A stretch of DNA of 64,000 nt from Siphonobacter sp. SORGH_AS_0500 (GTDB lineage Bacteria > Bacteroidota > Bacteroidia > Cytophagales > Spirosomataceae), in the NCBI RefSeq assembly GCF_002838835.1, contig NZ_NHPP01000008.1:62001-126000 (forward strand), given 5' to 3'. The translations under genes were made by a program, and so were the position numbers. Below, piece after piece: positions 27,906 to 37,188 of the stretch. Every line of letters starts with the position of its first letter. Position 1 is the first letter of the stretch. The notes beneath the pieces were generated by a model. That model worked only from the letters and a program-made list of their open reading frames with translations. It did not search any database and had not been told where the DNA came from.

Positions 27906-30347
27906 ATGCAATTACGAATCTTCCCTCTGCTGCTGGGTAGTTTATGCCTGGTTTATGCCTTCGTGGCCGACGATCCCTTAACCCGGATTATTAGTCAGTT
28001 TGACCGTTATCATCAGCAATTTCCTCAAGAAAAAGTCTATCTCCATTGCGACCGTTCATACTATGCCCTCGGCGAATCGATCTGGTTTAAGGGTTACCTC
28101 TTTGATGCTTCCAGCCACCAGTCCGATACCGTTAGTAAAGTTCTTTACGTAGATTTGATTAATGCGACAGAAGGCAAAATCCTTCTTCAAAAACGGTTAC
28201 TGCCCCAGGGTGGAACGGCAGAAGGTGATTTTTATCTGGCGGATACCCTGAGAGAAGGGGTCTATCAACTGCGGGCCTATACCAACTGGATGCGAAATTT
28301 TGACGAAGATTTCTTCTTTACTAAAGAGTTTCGCGTGTATCAGCCTTCCGTTACGGACCGACCTGCGGTACAAATAAATCGCACGGTTTCGCTTACGTTT
28401 TTTCCCGAAGGTGGAACGTTGGTTGATGATATAGAGTCACGCGTGGCTTTTAACGCCGTCGACGCTCTAGGACAGGGCGTGGACGTAGAAGGCGTTATTT
28501 TGGAGAATGATCGGGATACGATTACCGTTTTTCAATCCGAACATTTGGGCATGGGCCGGATTAGCCTTCAGCCTAAACCGGGTAAAACGTATACTGCCGT
28601 TTTAAAAGATACGCAGCAACGAATACCTCTGCCAGCTGCTCAACCCGAGGGGCACGTGCTGATTGTGGATAACCTTTCCAACAAAGAATTTATCCGAATT
28701 TTTGTTTTCAACCAGTTACCAAAAAGTTCACCCAAACCCTTGTATGTGCTTGCTCAGATGCGGGGAGAAGTGATGGCTACGGCGAAAGGGAACACCGAGA
28801 AAAGTATGTTCGTCGCTAATATTCCCCGGAATAAATTTTCGGAAGGGGGTATTGTGCATCTTACCTTATTCGATGAAAAGGGGGAGCCGCTGGCCGAGCG
28901 TCTGGTTTACCTGAATAATCCTGGTAATAGCCTTGATTTGAGTATTAAACCTACGAAAACCCAGTACAAGCCCCGCGAAAAAGTTACGCTTGAACTGGAA
29001 GCAAAAGATCGAACGGGGCGGCCTGTGCTGGGAGAATTCTCATTGGCAGTGACTGACGCAGGTCAGGTGGTACCGGATTCTTCGGATGAAACGCTGGTGT
29101 CGTACTTACTCATGAGTTCTGATCTGAAAGGCCGCATTGAGCAGCCAGGGTATTATTTCAATCCTAACAATCCCAATGCGATTTACCATCTAGATTTATT
29201 ACTGATGACTCAGGGCTGGCGACGATTTGTCTGGAAGCAGGTGAACGCAGGCGAAGCTCTGCCAACCCCTCATCTGATCGAACGGGGCTTTTCGCTGGAA
29301 GGTAAAGTAACCCGGCCCCGGGGGCAGATTATTGAGAAAAAATCAATTGCCGTAACCTTATTAATGAGAAGACCGAATCAGGAAACTTTGATACGGGTAG
29401 AAAGTGCCGAAGCGGATGGTTCTTATGGATTTCATCAACTGAGTTTTGGCGATTCTACCCGCGTTATGATTCAGGCTGTGGCCGGGAAAAATGACCGTAA
29501 TGTTAGTGTAACCCTTAATCCTTTCCCGCAACCCACGGTTCGAATCACGAAAACTCCTTTTCAGTCCGTAGAAATGAAGGCGGATGAGTTTATGGAATAC
29601 TTAAATCGAGCCAACCAGTCGCTGGACATTGCTCGCCAATTGCGTCTGAATAAGGCCAAACTTTTGAAGGAAATTACAGTAAAAGCTAAAAAAGTAAAGG
29701 AAAGCGATAGCCGAAAAATTTACGGTACTCCTGATAATACCGTCAAATTTGATGACATGAATACCGCAGGAGCCATTTCCATTTTTCAGGTACTTCAGGG
29801 CAGAGTACCGGGAATGGTAGTAACGGGGAGTGGGTTCAATTATACGGTTCAAATTCGGGGGGCGGCTAATTTTAATGGAGCAGTGGAACCACTATTCGTA
29901 CTGGATGGAATGCCGGTAGACAAAGAAATTGTGAATAGTATTAACCCCCGGGATGTAGATTATGTGGATGTGCTGAAAGGAGCTGCTGCGGCCATTTATG
30001 GTTCAAGAGGAGGGGGGGGAGTCGTATCTATTCTGACCAAACGTGGAAGCAGTAGCTACGATCCCTCCAAAGAAGTGGTACCAGGGCAGTTGATCCGAAC
30101 GATCAATGGGTATGCCAAAATTCGTGAGTTTTATAGCCCCGATTATAGCCAAGACAATCCCGAAAACTACCGCCCCGATTACCGCCCTACGTTGTACTGG
30201 AACCCCCGGATCAAAACCGACGAAAACGGCAAGGCCACCGTTACCTTCTGGAATTCTGATCACGAGACTCACATTCAGGCTCGTCTGGAAGGGACTTCCG
30301 GGGATGGAAGAGTGGGCACTACCCGCATGACTTACCTGGTGAAGTGA
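27906..30347 (+). CDS. macroglobulin-like protein with TonB plug domain but no barrel
   Basis: An exported protein of 813 residues with signal peptide (MQLRIFPLLLGSLCLVYAFVA). It begins with alpha-2-macroglobulin-type MG2-like segments (EKVYLHCDRSYYALGESIWF), passes further beta domains, and ends with a TonB-receptor plug-like domain (ISIFQVLQGRVPGMVVTGSG and GSRGGGGVVSILTKRG), followed by only about 100 residues. No transporter barrel follows, so it is not a receptor. Families of this architecture are common in Bacteroidota without a known function. ATG 27906 was chosen over TTG 27894. The upstream 11-mer CTAACCTTTGG is shared with the gene at 34371. Confidence 0.85.
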   Translation: MQLRIFPLLLGSLCLVYAFVADDPLTRIISQFDRYHQQFPQEKVYLHCDRSYYALGESIWFKGYLFDASSHQSDTVSKVLYVDLINATEGKILLQKRLLPQGGTAEGDFYLADTLREGVYQLRAYTNWMRNFDEDFFFTKEFRVYQPSVTDRPAVQINRTVSLTFFPEGGTLVDDIESRVAFNAVDALGQGVDVEGVILENDRDTITVFQSEHLGMGRISLQPKPGKTYTAVLKDTQQRIPLPAAQPEGHVLIVDNLSNKEFIRIFVFNQLPKSSPKPLYVLAQMRGEVMATAKGNTEKSMFVANIPRNKFSEGGIVHLTLFDEKGEPLAERLVYLNNPGNSLDLSIKPTKTQYKPREKVTLELEAKDRTGRPVLGEFSLAVTDAGQVVPDSSDETLVSYLLMSSDLKGRIEQPGYYFNPNNPNAIYHLDLLLMTQGWRRFVWKQVNAGEALPTPHLIERGFSLEGKVTRPRGQIIEKKSIAVTLLMRRPNQETLIRVESAEADGSYGFHQLSFGDSTRVMIQAVAGKNDRNVSVTLNPFPQPTVRITKTPFQSVEMKADEFMEYLNRANQSLDIARQLRLNKAKLLKEITVKAKKVKESDSRKIYGTPDNTVKFDDMNTAGAISIFQVLQGRVPGMVVTGSGFNYTVQIRGAANFNGAVEPLFVLDGMPVDKEIVNSINPRDVDYVDVLKGAAAAIYGSRGGGGVVSILTKRGSSSYDPSKEVVPGQLIRTINGYAKIREFYSPDYSQDNPENYRPDYRPTLYWNPRIKTDENGKATVTFWNSDHETHIQARLEGTSGDGRVGTTRMTYLVK

Positions 30348-30348
30348 G

Positions 30349-31010
30349 TTAGTCCCAGCATTCCATTAATAGCAAGTCACCGGAAGTATAGGAAATTTTG
30401 ACGAGGCCGTCCTGGGCGGCCTCGTTACTACTGCCGGTTCGGTACCCGATTTGCAGGGATTCATCCGAAAGATTATAGGTCAAGCCAGACGTTCTAATGC
30501 CTGATACCGTCCCAACCGGAATGAGCGACAGAGGCGTCTTCGCTGGATACCATTTTTCGTACGTTTGGTCGAGCAGGAAAATGCGGGAGTGGTCATCCAG
30601 CACAACGATTTTAATTTTGTCCCGAAAACGAACGATATTAGTTATGTTCGTAATGGTATGATCCGCTCTCCGGCCCGTAGCCCATACGACATTAACTGCC
30701 TGATGCCCGCGTTCGATGAGAAAGTCGCAGGCTTTTTCAAGATCTGTTTTTCCTGATCGGGCGTGTGCACGAACTCAATGGGATGCTGAGCCTGCCGTAT
30801 TTCTTCGTGATTCAGGCTACTATCAAAATCGCCGAGTAAAACGTCAATTTTAATACCCAGCTCCAGTACCCGATTAATGGCTCCGTCAAGCACTACAATG
30901 AAGGGCGACCATTCCAACAATTGGGCCAGCAAATCCCAGCTACAGGCTTCGCCATTGGCAATAATCAGTGCAGGTTCCTGTTTATCTCGAATAATATGAT
31001 GAGAAGACAC
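30349..31010 (-). pseudogene. thiamine pyrophosphokinase, frameshifted
   Basis: Transfers pyrophosphate from ATP to thiamine to make TPP. The first part (31010 down to 30642, 122 codons) begins MSSHHIIRDKQEPALIIANG and carries the family motif DVLLGDFDSS, then runs out of frame after HTPDQEK. The true frame continues TDLEKACDFLIERGHQAVNV, VWATGRRADHTITNI (nucleotide/thiamine site) and IRTSGLTYNLSDESLQIG to the stop at 30349. Adding one A to an A5 run (plus-strand T5 near 30746-30750) gives a single 220-residue frame. Error or mutation; the gene is otherwise complete. Confidence 0.85.
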
Positions 31011-31093
31011 GGCTTTTATTTTGAGTTTCGGGTTTCTATTTTGAAGTTCGCAGGCTCATTGCGAAGGGCAAAGATGACTAACAAAGCTTAAAG

Positions 31094-31831
31094 TTGAAAT
31101 TAGAAAAGTACGCCATAGCGGTAGATCTGGGTAATACCTACGCTAAAACGGGCCTATTCAATGCCGCCGGAATCCTGCAGGAGACGCATGCAAGCTTCAC
31201 CGTTGCCGAATTAATAAATTATGTCAGGGCCAAGCAACCTGAACGGCTCATTATATCATCTACTGGACATTCGGAAGAAATCGTCCGTTCGTGGTTTGCC
31301 TTTTTGCCCGCTACGATTGTGTGGTTAACCTCTCAAACCCCCGTACCCTTAACTAAGTTGTACGATACGCCTCAGACGTTAGGGGCAGATCGTGTAGCGG
31401 CGGCGGCGGGAGCCCGGGGTCTATTTCCGGATCAGAATAGTTTGATCATTGACATGGGTACCTGCATTACCTATGATTATGTGGATAAGCAGGATAATTT
31501 TCATGGTGGGCTGATTTCTCCGGGTCTTCGTATGCGATTCAAGGCGATGCATTCGTTTACACAACGATTACCCCTGATTGAACCTTCTCAAGAATTCCCG
31601 TCTCTGGTTGGCAAGAGCACCACCCACGCCATGCAAAGCGGCGTAATGAATGGATTAATCGCAGAACTACAGGGTATTATCGAGCAATACCGTATGATTT
31701 ATCCTGATTTTCAAGTCATTTTATGCGGTGGTGATGCCCCTTTGTTTGAATCTCGGCTGAAAGAACCGATATTTGCAGCCCCCGAACTGGTCCTTTGGGG
31801 CCTATACCGAATTTTAAACTATAATGTGTAA
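31094..31831 (+). CDS. coaX: type III pantothenate kinase
   Basis: First step of coenzyme A synthesis: ATP-dependent phosphorylation of pantothenate, acetate-kinase-like fold. It has 245 residues. Motifs: DLGNTYAKTGLFNAAG near the N-terminus, TLGADRVAAAAGARGLFP and LIIDMGTCITYDYVDKQDNF (the ribose and substrate loop). The start is TTG at 31094; no ATG is available close by. The downstream outer-membrane protein gene overlaps its end by 8 bases, so they are translationally coupled. Confidence 0.93.
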   Translation: MKLEKYAIAVDLGNTYAKTGLFNAAGILQETHASFTVAELINYVRAKQPERLIISSTGHSEEIVRSWFAFLPATIVWLTSQTPVPLTKLYDTPQTLGADRVAAAAGARGLFPDQNSLIIDMGTCITYDYVDKQDNFHGGLISPGLRMRFKAMHSFTQRLPLIEPSQEFPSLVGKSTTHAMQSGVMNGLIAELQGIIEQYRMIYPDFQVILCGGDAPLFESRLKEPIFAAPELVLWGLYRILNYNV

Positions 31832-33131
31832 AAAGTCAATCTTTACCCGTCTTCAGTCGTCAGTTTCCCGCCGGGTCTATGCGATGGTGGTTATTTCTGG
31901 ACTCTGTTCGCTGAACGCGGTGGGACAAGGGTTAGGTAACACGCCTTACTCAACCTACGGTATTGGGGAAACCTACAGTGGAGCAGTAGCCGCTCAGCAA
32001 ATGATGGGCGGAACGGGAGTTAGTTATGCCAATGGTTTGTTTATTAATGGGTTAAATCCAGCTTTAATAGCCCGAAACCGTATTACCACCCTGGAAGTAG
32101 GCACATTGATTCAAACCAAACAACTGCGTGAGGGCAATCTGAGCCAGCAGGTAGTGGGTGGGACGCTGAATTACCTGGCAATGGCTTTTCCGCTGAATAG
32201 CCGTTGGACAATCAGTGCTAACTACGCACCCCATAGTTATCTGGATTATCAGAGTCAAACTACGGGCCAGATTCCCGGAGACATTTATCCTTACGTCACC
32301 GAATACAAAGGCTCTGGCGGAACCAACCGAGTGTCGCTGGTGAATGGCGTTCGAGTGTATAAAAACTTGTACGCTGGCGTTTCGGCTTCTTTCCTGTTTG
32401 GAAACCTGACCCGCGAAGCATCCACTCGTACCGTGAAAGATGGTACTAACGATTACACGCTTCTGTTGACTGATAATGACCAGCACCGTGACTTTTTACT
32501 GAAAGGCGGCTTGGCTTATCGATTCAAGTTAAACGACAAACGTTACCTGAACGTAGGCGGTACTTATGACTTACCTGCCCGCCTGCGTACTACCCGCGTT
32601 CGTACACTTGGAACGCTGATTGGCGATGTACCCGTCGTGAATGGTACGGATACACTGAGTTTTAACAGTCAAGGTCGCATTACCGTACCCGGCGGTTATA
32701 AAGTAGGAGTAACCTTCGAAAACCCGTATAAACTCGCCGTTTCTGTTGATTTCGGAATGGAACAATGGTCACAATTCCGGGATTTTGACCGGAGTAACCA
32801 GAATCTGAAAGATAGTTATCACATCAAAGCGGGTTTAGAATATACGCCTTCCTGGAACTCTTCGTCTTTCTGGAACCGAATCCCTTATCGTTTTGGTTTA
32901 AGTTATGGTCAGTTACCCTATACGATTGCTGGCCAGCGAATTACAGAAGCCAGTATTTCAGCGGGTTTAGGTTTGCCCTTAACCAAAGTGGGTCTTTCGG
33001 ATGCTAACCTTGGTGTAACCGTAGGTCAGCGTGGTCGGGATGCCATCGGGGTGATCAAGGAACAATTCTTCCGCTTTAATCTTGGATTTACCATTAGTGA
33101 CCGCTGGTTCTATCGCCAGGTGGTTGACTAA
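31824..33131 (+). CDS. outer membrane beta-barrel protein (FadL/OmpP1-like)
   Basis: A 435-residue predicted outer-membrane protein: signal sequence with the hydrophobic stretch VYAMVVISGLCSLNAVGQG near residues 19-37, then GLGNTPYSTYGIGETYSGAV, and regular alternating beta-strand sequence to the end (FNLGFTISDRWFYRQVVD). The early GTGVSYANGLFINGLNPALI is like the N-terminal region of FadL-type transporters, so transport of hydrophobic compounds is possible, by inference only. It sits between coaX (8-base overlap) and lptC (12-base gap), an envelope-biogenesis operon. Confidence 0.78.
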   Translation: MCKKSIFTRLQSSVSRRVYAMVVISGLCSLNAVGQGLGNTPYSTYGIGETYSGAVAAQQMMGGTGVSYANGLFINGLNPALIARNRITTLEVGTLIQTKQLREGNLSQQVVGGTLNYLAMAFPLNSRWTISANYAPHSYLDYQSQTTGQIPGDIYPYVTEYKGSGGTNRVSLVNGVRVYKNLYAGVSASFLFGNLTREASTRTVKDGTNDYTLLLTDNDQHRDFLLKGGLAYRFKLNDKRYLNVGGTYDLPARLRTTRVRTLGTLIGDVPVVNGTDTLSFNSQGRITVPGGYKVGVTFENPYKLAVSVDFGMEQWSQFRDFDRSNQNLKDSYHIKAGLEYTPSWNSSSFWNRIPYRFGLSYGQLPYTIAGQRITEASISAGLGLPLTKVGLSDANLGVTVGQRGRDAIGVIKEQFFRFNLGFTISDRWFYRQVVD

Positions 33132-33143
33132 TCGTCATAACCC

Positions 33144-33695
33144 ATGAAGCTATTTAAATATTTCATACTCACGGGCTTAATGCTTGTGAGTATGCTCTTT
33201 TTAGGGTCTTGCGAAGAAGAAAAACAAAGCAAACCTGCGACTTATCTGGGGCCGCAGCAGGAAACCTATGACATCCAGATGATTTACAGTGATTCAGGAC
33301 ACAAGGTCATTCGTATGTTAACGCCCGTTCAACTGGACATGCTCAACGGTGATCGCGTTTTTACGAAGGAGGTCAAGTTATACTTTTACGATAAAGCCGG
33401 AACGGAGCATACCTGGCTGCGAGCCGATTCAGGTCGTTACATTCGTATGCAGAATATTTATCGCATGATTGGTAACGTGCGAATTGAAAACCGAATCAAG
33501 CAGGAAACGCTCGAAACCGACGAACTTTTCTGGAGCCCCGATCAGAAACGAATTTATACAGATCGGCCCGTCACAAGCCGCACGCCAACGGGCGTTACCC
33601 ACGGCACAGGTCTGGTGGCTACACAAGATTTCAAACAGTATGGTTTAGGAAAAGTGCGTAACAGCCAGATGCAGGTGAATGATTTGCCCGAATAA
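33144..33695 (+). CDS. lptC: LptC-family LPS export lipoprotein
   Basis: Component of the Lpt system that carries lipopolysaccharide to the outer membrane. It has 183 residues: a lipoprotein signal (MKLFKYFILTGLMLVSMLFLGSC, Cys23), then the LptC beta-jellyroll with QEETYD-like start (GPQQETYDIQMIYSDSG), MLNGDRVFTKEVKLYFYDKA and ENRIKQETLETDELFWSPDQ. A lipoprotein N-terminus in place of the membrane anchor of E. coli LptC is usual in Bacteroidota. It ends immediately next to the convergent cytochrome c gene. Confidence 0.85.
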   Translation: MKLFKYFILTGLMLVSMLFLGSCEEEKQSKPATYLGPQQETYDIQMIYSDSGHKVIRMLTPVQLDMLNGDRVFTKEVKLYFYDKAGTEHTWLRADSGRYIRMQNIYRMIGNVRIENRIKQETLETDELFWSPDQKRIYTDRPVTSRTPTGVTHGTGLVATQDFKQYGLGKVRNSQMQVNDLPE

Positions 33696-34133
33696 TCAGG
33701 GACACTTCGCCAGAGCTTTTTCCACTTCCTGTACATCCGTGATTTTCTTCTCTTTACCCCATTCGTTGTATAAAAACGTAGTTAATACTGCAATATCCAG
33801 GGCTTTCAGAGCAGCGTTACCCGGCATCGTCTGGTGATAAACCTGGCCATTGACGGTTAACGGTTGCTGGAATCCGTGACGAATCCCACAGATTACCAAA
33901 GCTTTATTCTTCTCCGTAAGAAAATCAGCATTCGCCAGGGGCGGATATAGTTTGGCCATTCCCTCGCCCTGAGCCTGATGGCAGTTCATGCAACTGTTTT
34001 TATATAACTCGAAGCCCTCCGCCACGTATTGCTGGCGTTTTACTTCTTCTTCGGACTGGCAGGAAAACAGCGAAAACGAGCTTAATAAGCTCAGGCCAAT
34101 CAGAAATTTATGAATGCTCGTGTAGTTACTCAT
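33696..34133 (-). CDS. class I cytochrome c lipoprotein
   Basis: A 145-residue c-type cytochrome, probably anchored to a membrane by a lipid on Cys25 (SSFSLFSC). Haem attaches at CMNCH (48-52), with His52 as one axial ligand and Met in HQTMPGN as the other. The fold around GEGMAKLYPPLANADFL is of the short electron-carrier kind found with oxidases or dehydrogenases. No oxidase gene lies nearby, so its partner is unknown. Converges directly on lptC with no spacing. Confidence 0.88.
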   Translation of the reverse strand: MSNYTSIHKFLIGLSLLSSFSLFSCQSEEEVKRQQYVAEGFELYKNSCMNCHQAQGEGMAKLYPPLANADFLTEKNKALVICGIRHGFQQPLTVNGQVYHQTMPGNAALKALDIAVLTTFLYNEWGKEKKITDVQEVEKALAKCP

Positions 34134-34296
34134 GGTAGAAGTTACTTCAGAAAGGCGGCAAGTTAACTAAAAAGCACCGCTGACGGGAGGATTGATTGGG
34201 CCTCAGCGTATCAAAAAACGACCGTACTCGGATTATTTATTAGAACAAAAGCAAGAGCGAGCGGTTGGATGTAGAAGTAACTGTAAGGTATCTATG

Positions 34297-34304
34297 TACT
34301 TTTG
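34297..34304 (+). promoter_or_regulatory. putative -7 box for the ABC exporter
   Basis: TACTTTTG, an exact TAnnTTTG match, 67 bases ahead of the ATG at 34371. No correctly spaced TTG was found. Confidence 0.4.
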
Positions 34305-34370
34305 TGCATAACTTCCCTGAAATTGGTCTGAAAATCCGCCCATCGCATTGCTAACCTTTGGTGTTTACCC

Positions 34371-36194
34371 ATGAAAACATATCTAAGACTTCTGCAGTAT
34401 GCCCAACCTTTAGGACGTTTTATAGCTCCCTATCTGGTTTTTTCGTTGTTGGGAAGCATTTTTGGTATCCTTAATTTTGCCCTGATTGGTCCTTTGTTAG
34501 GCGTGCTTTTCGATGTCAAGCCTGCTGAGGTAGTCGCCAAGCCCGAATTCCATTTCAACCCAGAATACTTCATCGAATTGTTCAAGTATCAATTGTACGA
34601 TTCAACCGTCAATCACAGCAAAATGGCAGCTCTGCAATTTGTCTGCATCGTTATTATCAGTTCCGTTTTTTTATCAAACATCTTTCGTTACCTCTCCAGT
34701 CGCATTATTGAGAAGATGAGAGGAGCCACCATTCGAAATTTGCGTTCTTCTGTATTTGATCGGATTATTCGGCTGCACCTGGGCTTTTTTAATAACGAAC
34801 GAAAAGGGGATTTAATGGCCCGCCTCACAACGGATATCCTGGAAGTAGAAGGCTCCATTGGTCGGGCCTTTGGGGCCATTTTCAAAGAAATCATACTCTT
34901 GATTGGTTACTTCATTACGCTTTTTTACCTCTCGGTAGAACTAACGTTTTTCTCACTGATTGTTATTCCTTTGTCAGGAGCCATTATTGGCTTATTGAGT
35001 AAACGCCTGAAAGAACACGCTGCCGATGTGCAATTAACAATGGCAAACATCCTGAGCGTCATTGAAGAATCGTTCGGGGGCATTCGGGTGGTGAAAGGGT
35101 TTAATGCAGAACCATTCATCGCGGAAAAGTTTAATAAAGAGAATACTCGCTATTACCGGGTCTGGCGGAATATGATTTATCGCCAGGAACTGGCTTCTCC
35201 CATGTCCGAGTTTTTGGGCGTCTTTGTCGTAGCAGGAGTTTTGTTATACGGTGGTAGTCTGGTGTTATCAGGCAGCGGCGGGATGGATGCCAAAGATTTT
35301 ATTGCTTACATCGTGCTGTTTTCACAGGTAACTCGTCCGGCAAAGGAGATTTCCAATTCTATTTCGGGTATGCAGCGGGGAAAGGCCTCCGCTGACCGGA
35401 TTTTTGCTTTGATGGATACGCCGATGGCTGTGGAGGATGCTCCGAATGCAGGAGTGATCAAAGATTTCAAACAGGGGATTGAACTGCGAAATATTTCCTT
35501 TGAGTATCAGCCCGGCATTGAAGTACTGAAAAACATTTCCCTGACTATTCCTAAAGGACAAACCGTTGCTCTGGTGGGTTCATCGGGTAGCGGAAAGTCA
35601 ACCATTGCCGATCTGATCCCGCGATTTTTTGATGTAACCAAAGGAGAAATTCTGATTGACGGGGTTAACATCCGAACCGTTACCCAGCATTCTCTGCGTG
35701 ATTTGATGGGGATTGTTACCCAGGAATCTATTCTCTTTAATGATACGATTTTTAACAACATCGCTTTTGGAAGTAAGGCCACGCAGGAGGAAGTAGAGGA
35801 AGCGGCCCGTATTGCGAACGCTCATGAGTTTATTACCCAGACTTCGCATGGGTATCAGACTTTCATTGGAGATCGGGGTGGAAAGCTTTCGGGTGGACAG
35901 CGGCAGCGGATTTCCATTGCCCGGGCCATTTTGAAAAATCCACCGATTCTGATTCTGGATGAAGCCACTTCGGCTCTGGATACGGAATCGGAAAAGCTGG
36001 TGCAGGAAGCCTTGACCCGTCTGATGAAAAATCGGACCACCCTGGTCATTGCCCACCGCTTAAGTACCATTCAGCATGCCGACCAGATTTTAGTACTTCA
36101 GCAGGGCCGAATCATTGAAAAAGGTACGCATGCCGAGTTACTGGGTCAGCAGGAAGGGATGTATCGAAAACTGAGTATGATGCAGGGCGTTTAA
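34371..36194 (+). CDS. ABC transporter, fused membrane and ATPase domains (MsbA-like)
   Basis: A 607-residue half-transporter that works as a homodimer in the inner membrane. The N-terminal part holds about six membrane helices (for example FIAPYLVFSLLGSIFGILNF and IILLIGYFITLFYL). The ATPase has Walker A VGSSGSGKST, signature LSGGQRQRISIARAI, Walker B ILILDEATSALD and H-loop VIAHRLS. The fold and order fit MsbA/LmrA-type lipid or drug exporters; lipid A flipping is plausible but unproven. A monocistronic unit ended by a 23-bp stem at 36206. Confidence 0.9.
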   Translation: MKTYLRLLQYAQPLGRFIAPYLVFSLLGSIFGILNFALIGPLLGVLFDVKPAEVVAKPEFHFNPEYFIELFKYQLYDSTVNHSKMAALQFVCIVIISSVFLSNIFRYLSSRIIEKMRGATIRNLRSSVFDRIIRLHLGFFNNERKGDLMARLTTDILEVEGSIGRAFGAIFKEIILLIGYFITLFYLSVELTFFSLIVIPLSGAIIGLLSKRLKEHAADVQLTMANILSVIEESFGGIRVVKGFNAEPFIAEKFNKENTRYYRVWRNMIYRQELASPMSEFLGVFVVAGVLLYGGSLVLSGSGGMDAKDFIAYIVLFSQVTRPAKEISNSISGMQRGKASADRIFALMDTPMAVEDAPNAGVIKDFKQGIELRNISFEYQPGIEVLKNISLTIPKGQTVALVGSSGSGKSTIADLIPRFFDVTKGEILIDGVNIRTVTQHSLRDLMGIVTQESILFNDTIFNNIAFGSKATQEEVEEAARIANAHEFITQTSHGYQTFIGDRGGKLSGGQRQRISIARAILKNPPILILDEATSALDTESEKLVQEALTRLMKNRTTLVIAHRLSTIQHADQILVLQQGRIIEKGTHAELLGQQEGMYRKLSMMQGV

Positions 36195-36205
36195 CAAACC
36201 AGAGC

Positions 36206-36256
36206 TACCAAAAGAGAGGGCGTGGAATATTCGATTCCACGCCCTCTCTTTTGGTA
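36206..36256. terminator. 23-bp perfect stem between the exporter and trmB
   Basis: Arms at 36206-36228 and 36234-36256, loop of 5 (ATTCG). The right arm contains CTCTCTTTTGG. It lies just after the exporter stop and about 105 bases after the trmB stop on the other strand, so it probably serves both convergent genes. Confidence 0.85.
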
Positions 36257-36360
36257 TTGATCTCATACGTACGAAAGGTAAGTAAGCTCCTTCGCTGTGG
36301 GTAAAATAAACGCCACCCTACCTGTCATCTTGAAGGAAAGGAAATCCTTTTAGATAGTCT

Positions 36361-37098
36361 CTAAACGTTATTTTCCAGATCGGAGGTTACTTCTTCGTCA
36401 GCCGCATCCATTGCCATTTGCAGGGGACTTACGATGACTTTAGGAGTAAGATTACAGCTCAGATACTTGATGCTGAATCCCTGATCGTAAAATAAGGCTT
36501 CGTACTTGGTTTTAATTCCAAAGTGACGCATGTTCAGATCCGATTCGTACAAATCCCACGTGTGAGTCAGGTTTTCACAGCCAAACGGCTCCAGCGTTTC
36601 TAAAGTATATTCAAAGAGACTATCGCTGTCCGTTTTCAGGTGAAATAAGCCGTCTTTCTTTAACATGGAAGCATACATGTTCAGAAAACGGGGATGTGTT
36701 AACCGACGCTTGATGTCACGGTTACGCGGACGCGGGTCGGGAAAGGTAACCCAGATTTCATCTACTTCGTCTTCCGCGAAAAACTGATAAATATCCTGAA
36801 CCCGAGTGCGGAGAAAGGCGACATTCGTAAGGCCCGCATTAATTGCGACTTTACTGCCCCGGGCAAGGCGATCGCCTCGCATGTCTACCCCTACAAAATT
36901 CTTTTCTGGAAAGAGTTTTCCCAGGCCATTACTGTATTCGCCTTTTCCACAACCAATCTCAACGACGATGGGATTGTTGTTTTTGAAATAGCGTTCATTC
37001 CACTGTCCTTTGATTTCCTGGAAGATGGGTTTGGGAGCTTCCAGCACATTATCTGCCTGGATGTTATGAGCAAAAAATTGAAGTTTCTGACGTGCCAC
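36361..37098 (-). CDS. trmB: tRNA (guanosine(46)-N7)-methyltransferase
   Basis: Methylates G46 of the tRNA variable loop, using S-adenosylmethionine. Counting from the chosen start it has 245 residues, with the SAM site VVEIGCGKGEYSNG, DMRGDRLARGSK, and the TrmB hallmark TFPDPRPRNRDIKRRLTHPR. The open frame reaches back to ATG 37149, but a perfect -7 box (37128-37121) lies inside that extension and would put the transcript start downstream of it. GTG 37098 begins VARQKLQFFAHNIQ, the usual family N-terminus. The extra 17 codons are therefore probably not translated. Confidence 0.9.
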   Translation of the reverse strand: MARQKLQFFAHNIQADNVLEAPKPIFQEIKGQWNERYFKNNNPIVVEIGCGKGEYSNGLGKLFPEKNFVGVDMRGDRLARGSKVAINAGLTNVAFLRTRVQDIYQFFAEDEVDEIWVTFPDPRPRNRDIKRRLTHPRFLNMYASMLKKDGLFHLKTDSDSLFEYTLETLEPFGCENLTHTWDLYESDLNMRHFGIKTKYEALFYDQGFSIKYLSCNLTPKVIVSPLQMAMDAADEEVTSDLENNV

Positions 37099-37120
37099 GA
37101 CCACTGTAAGTTTAATGCTG

Positions 37121-37128
37121 CAAAGATA
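37121..37128 (-). promoter_or_regulatory. putative trmB -7 box
   Basis: TATCTTTG on the minus strand, an exact match to TAnnTTTG, 23 bases before the GTG at 37098. It decides the start: the longer ATG start would lie upstream of this box. Confidence 0.45.
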
Positions 37129-37188
37129 CATGGTCTTCACAGTATTCACGTACAGTGGTCAGGTTGTGAGAAGTAAAATCCCTGATTT

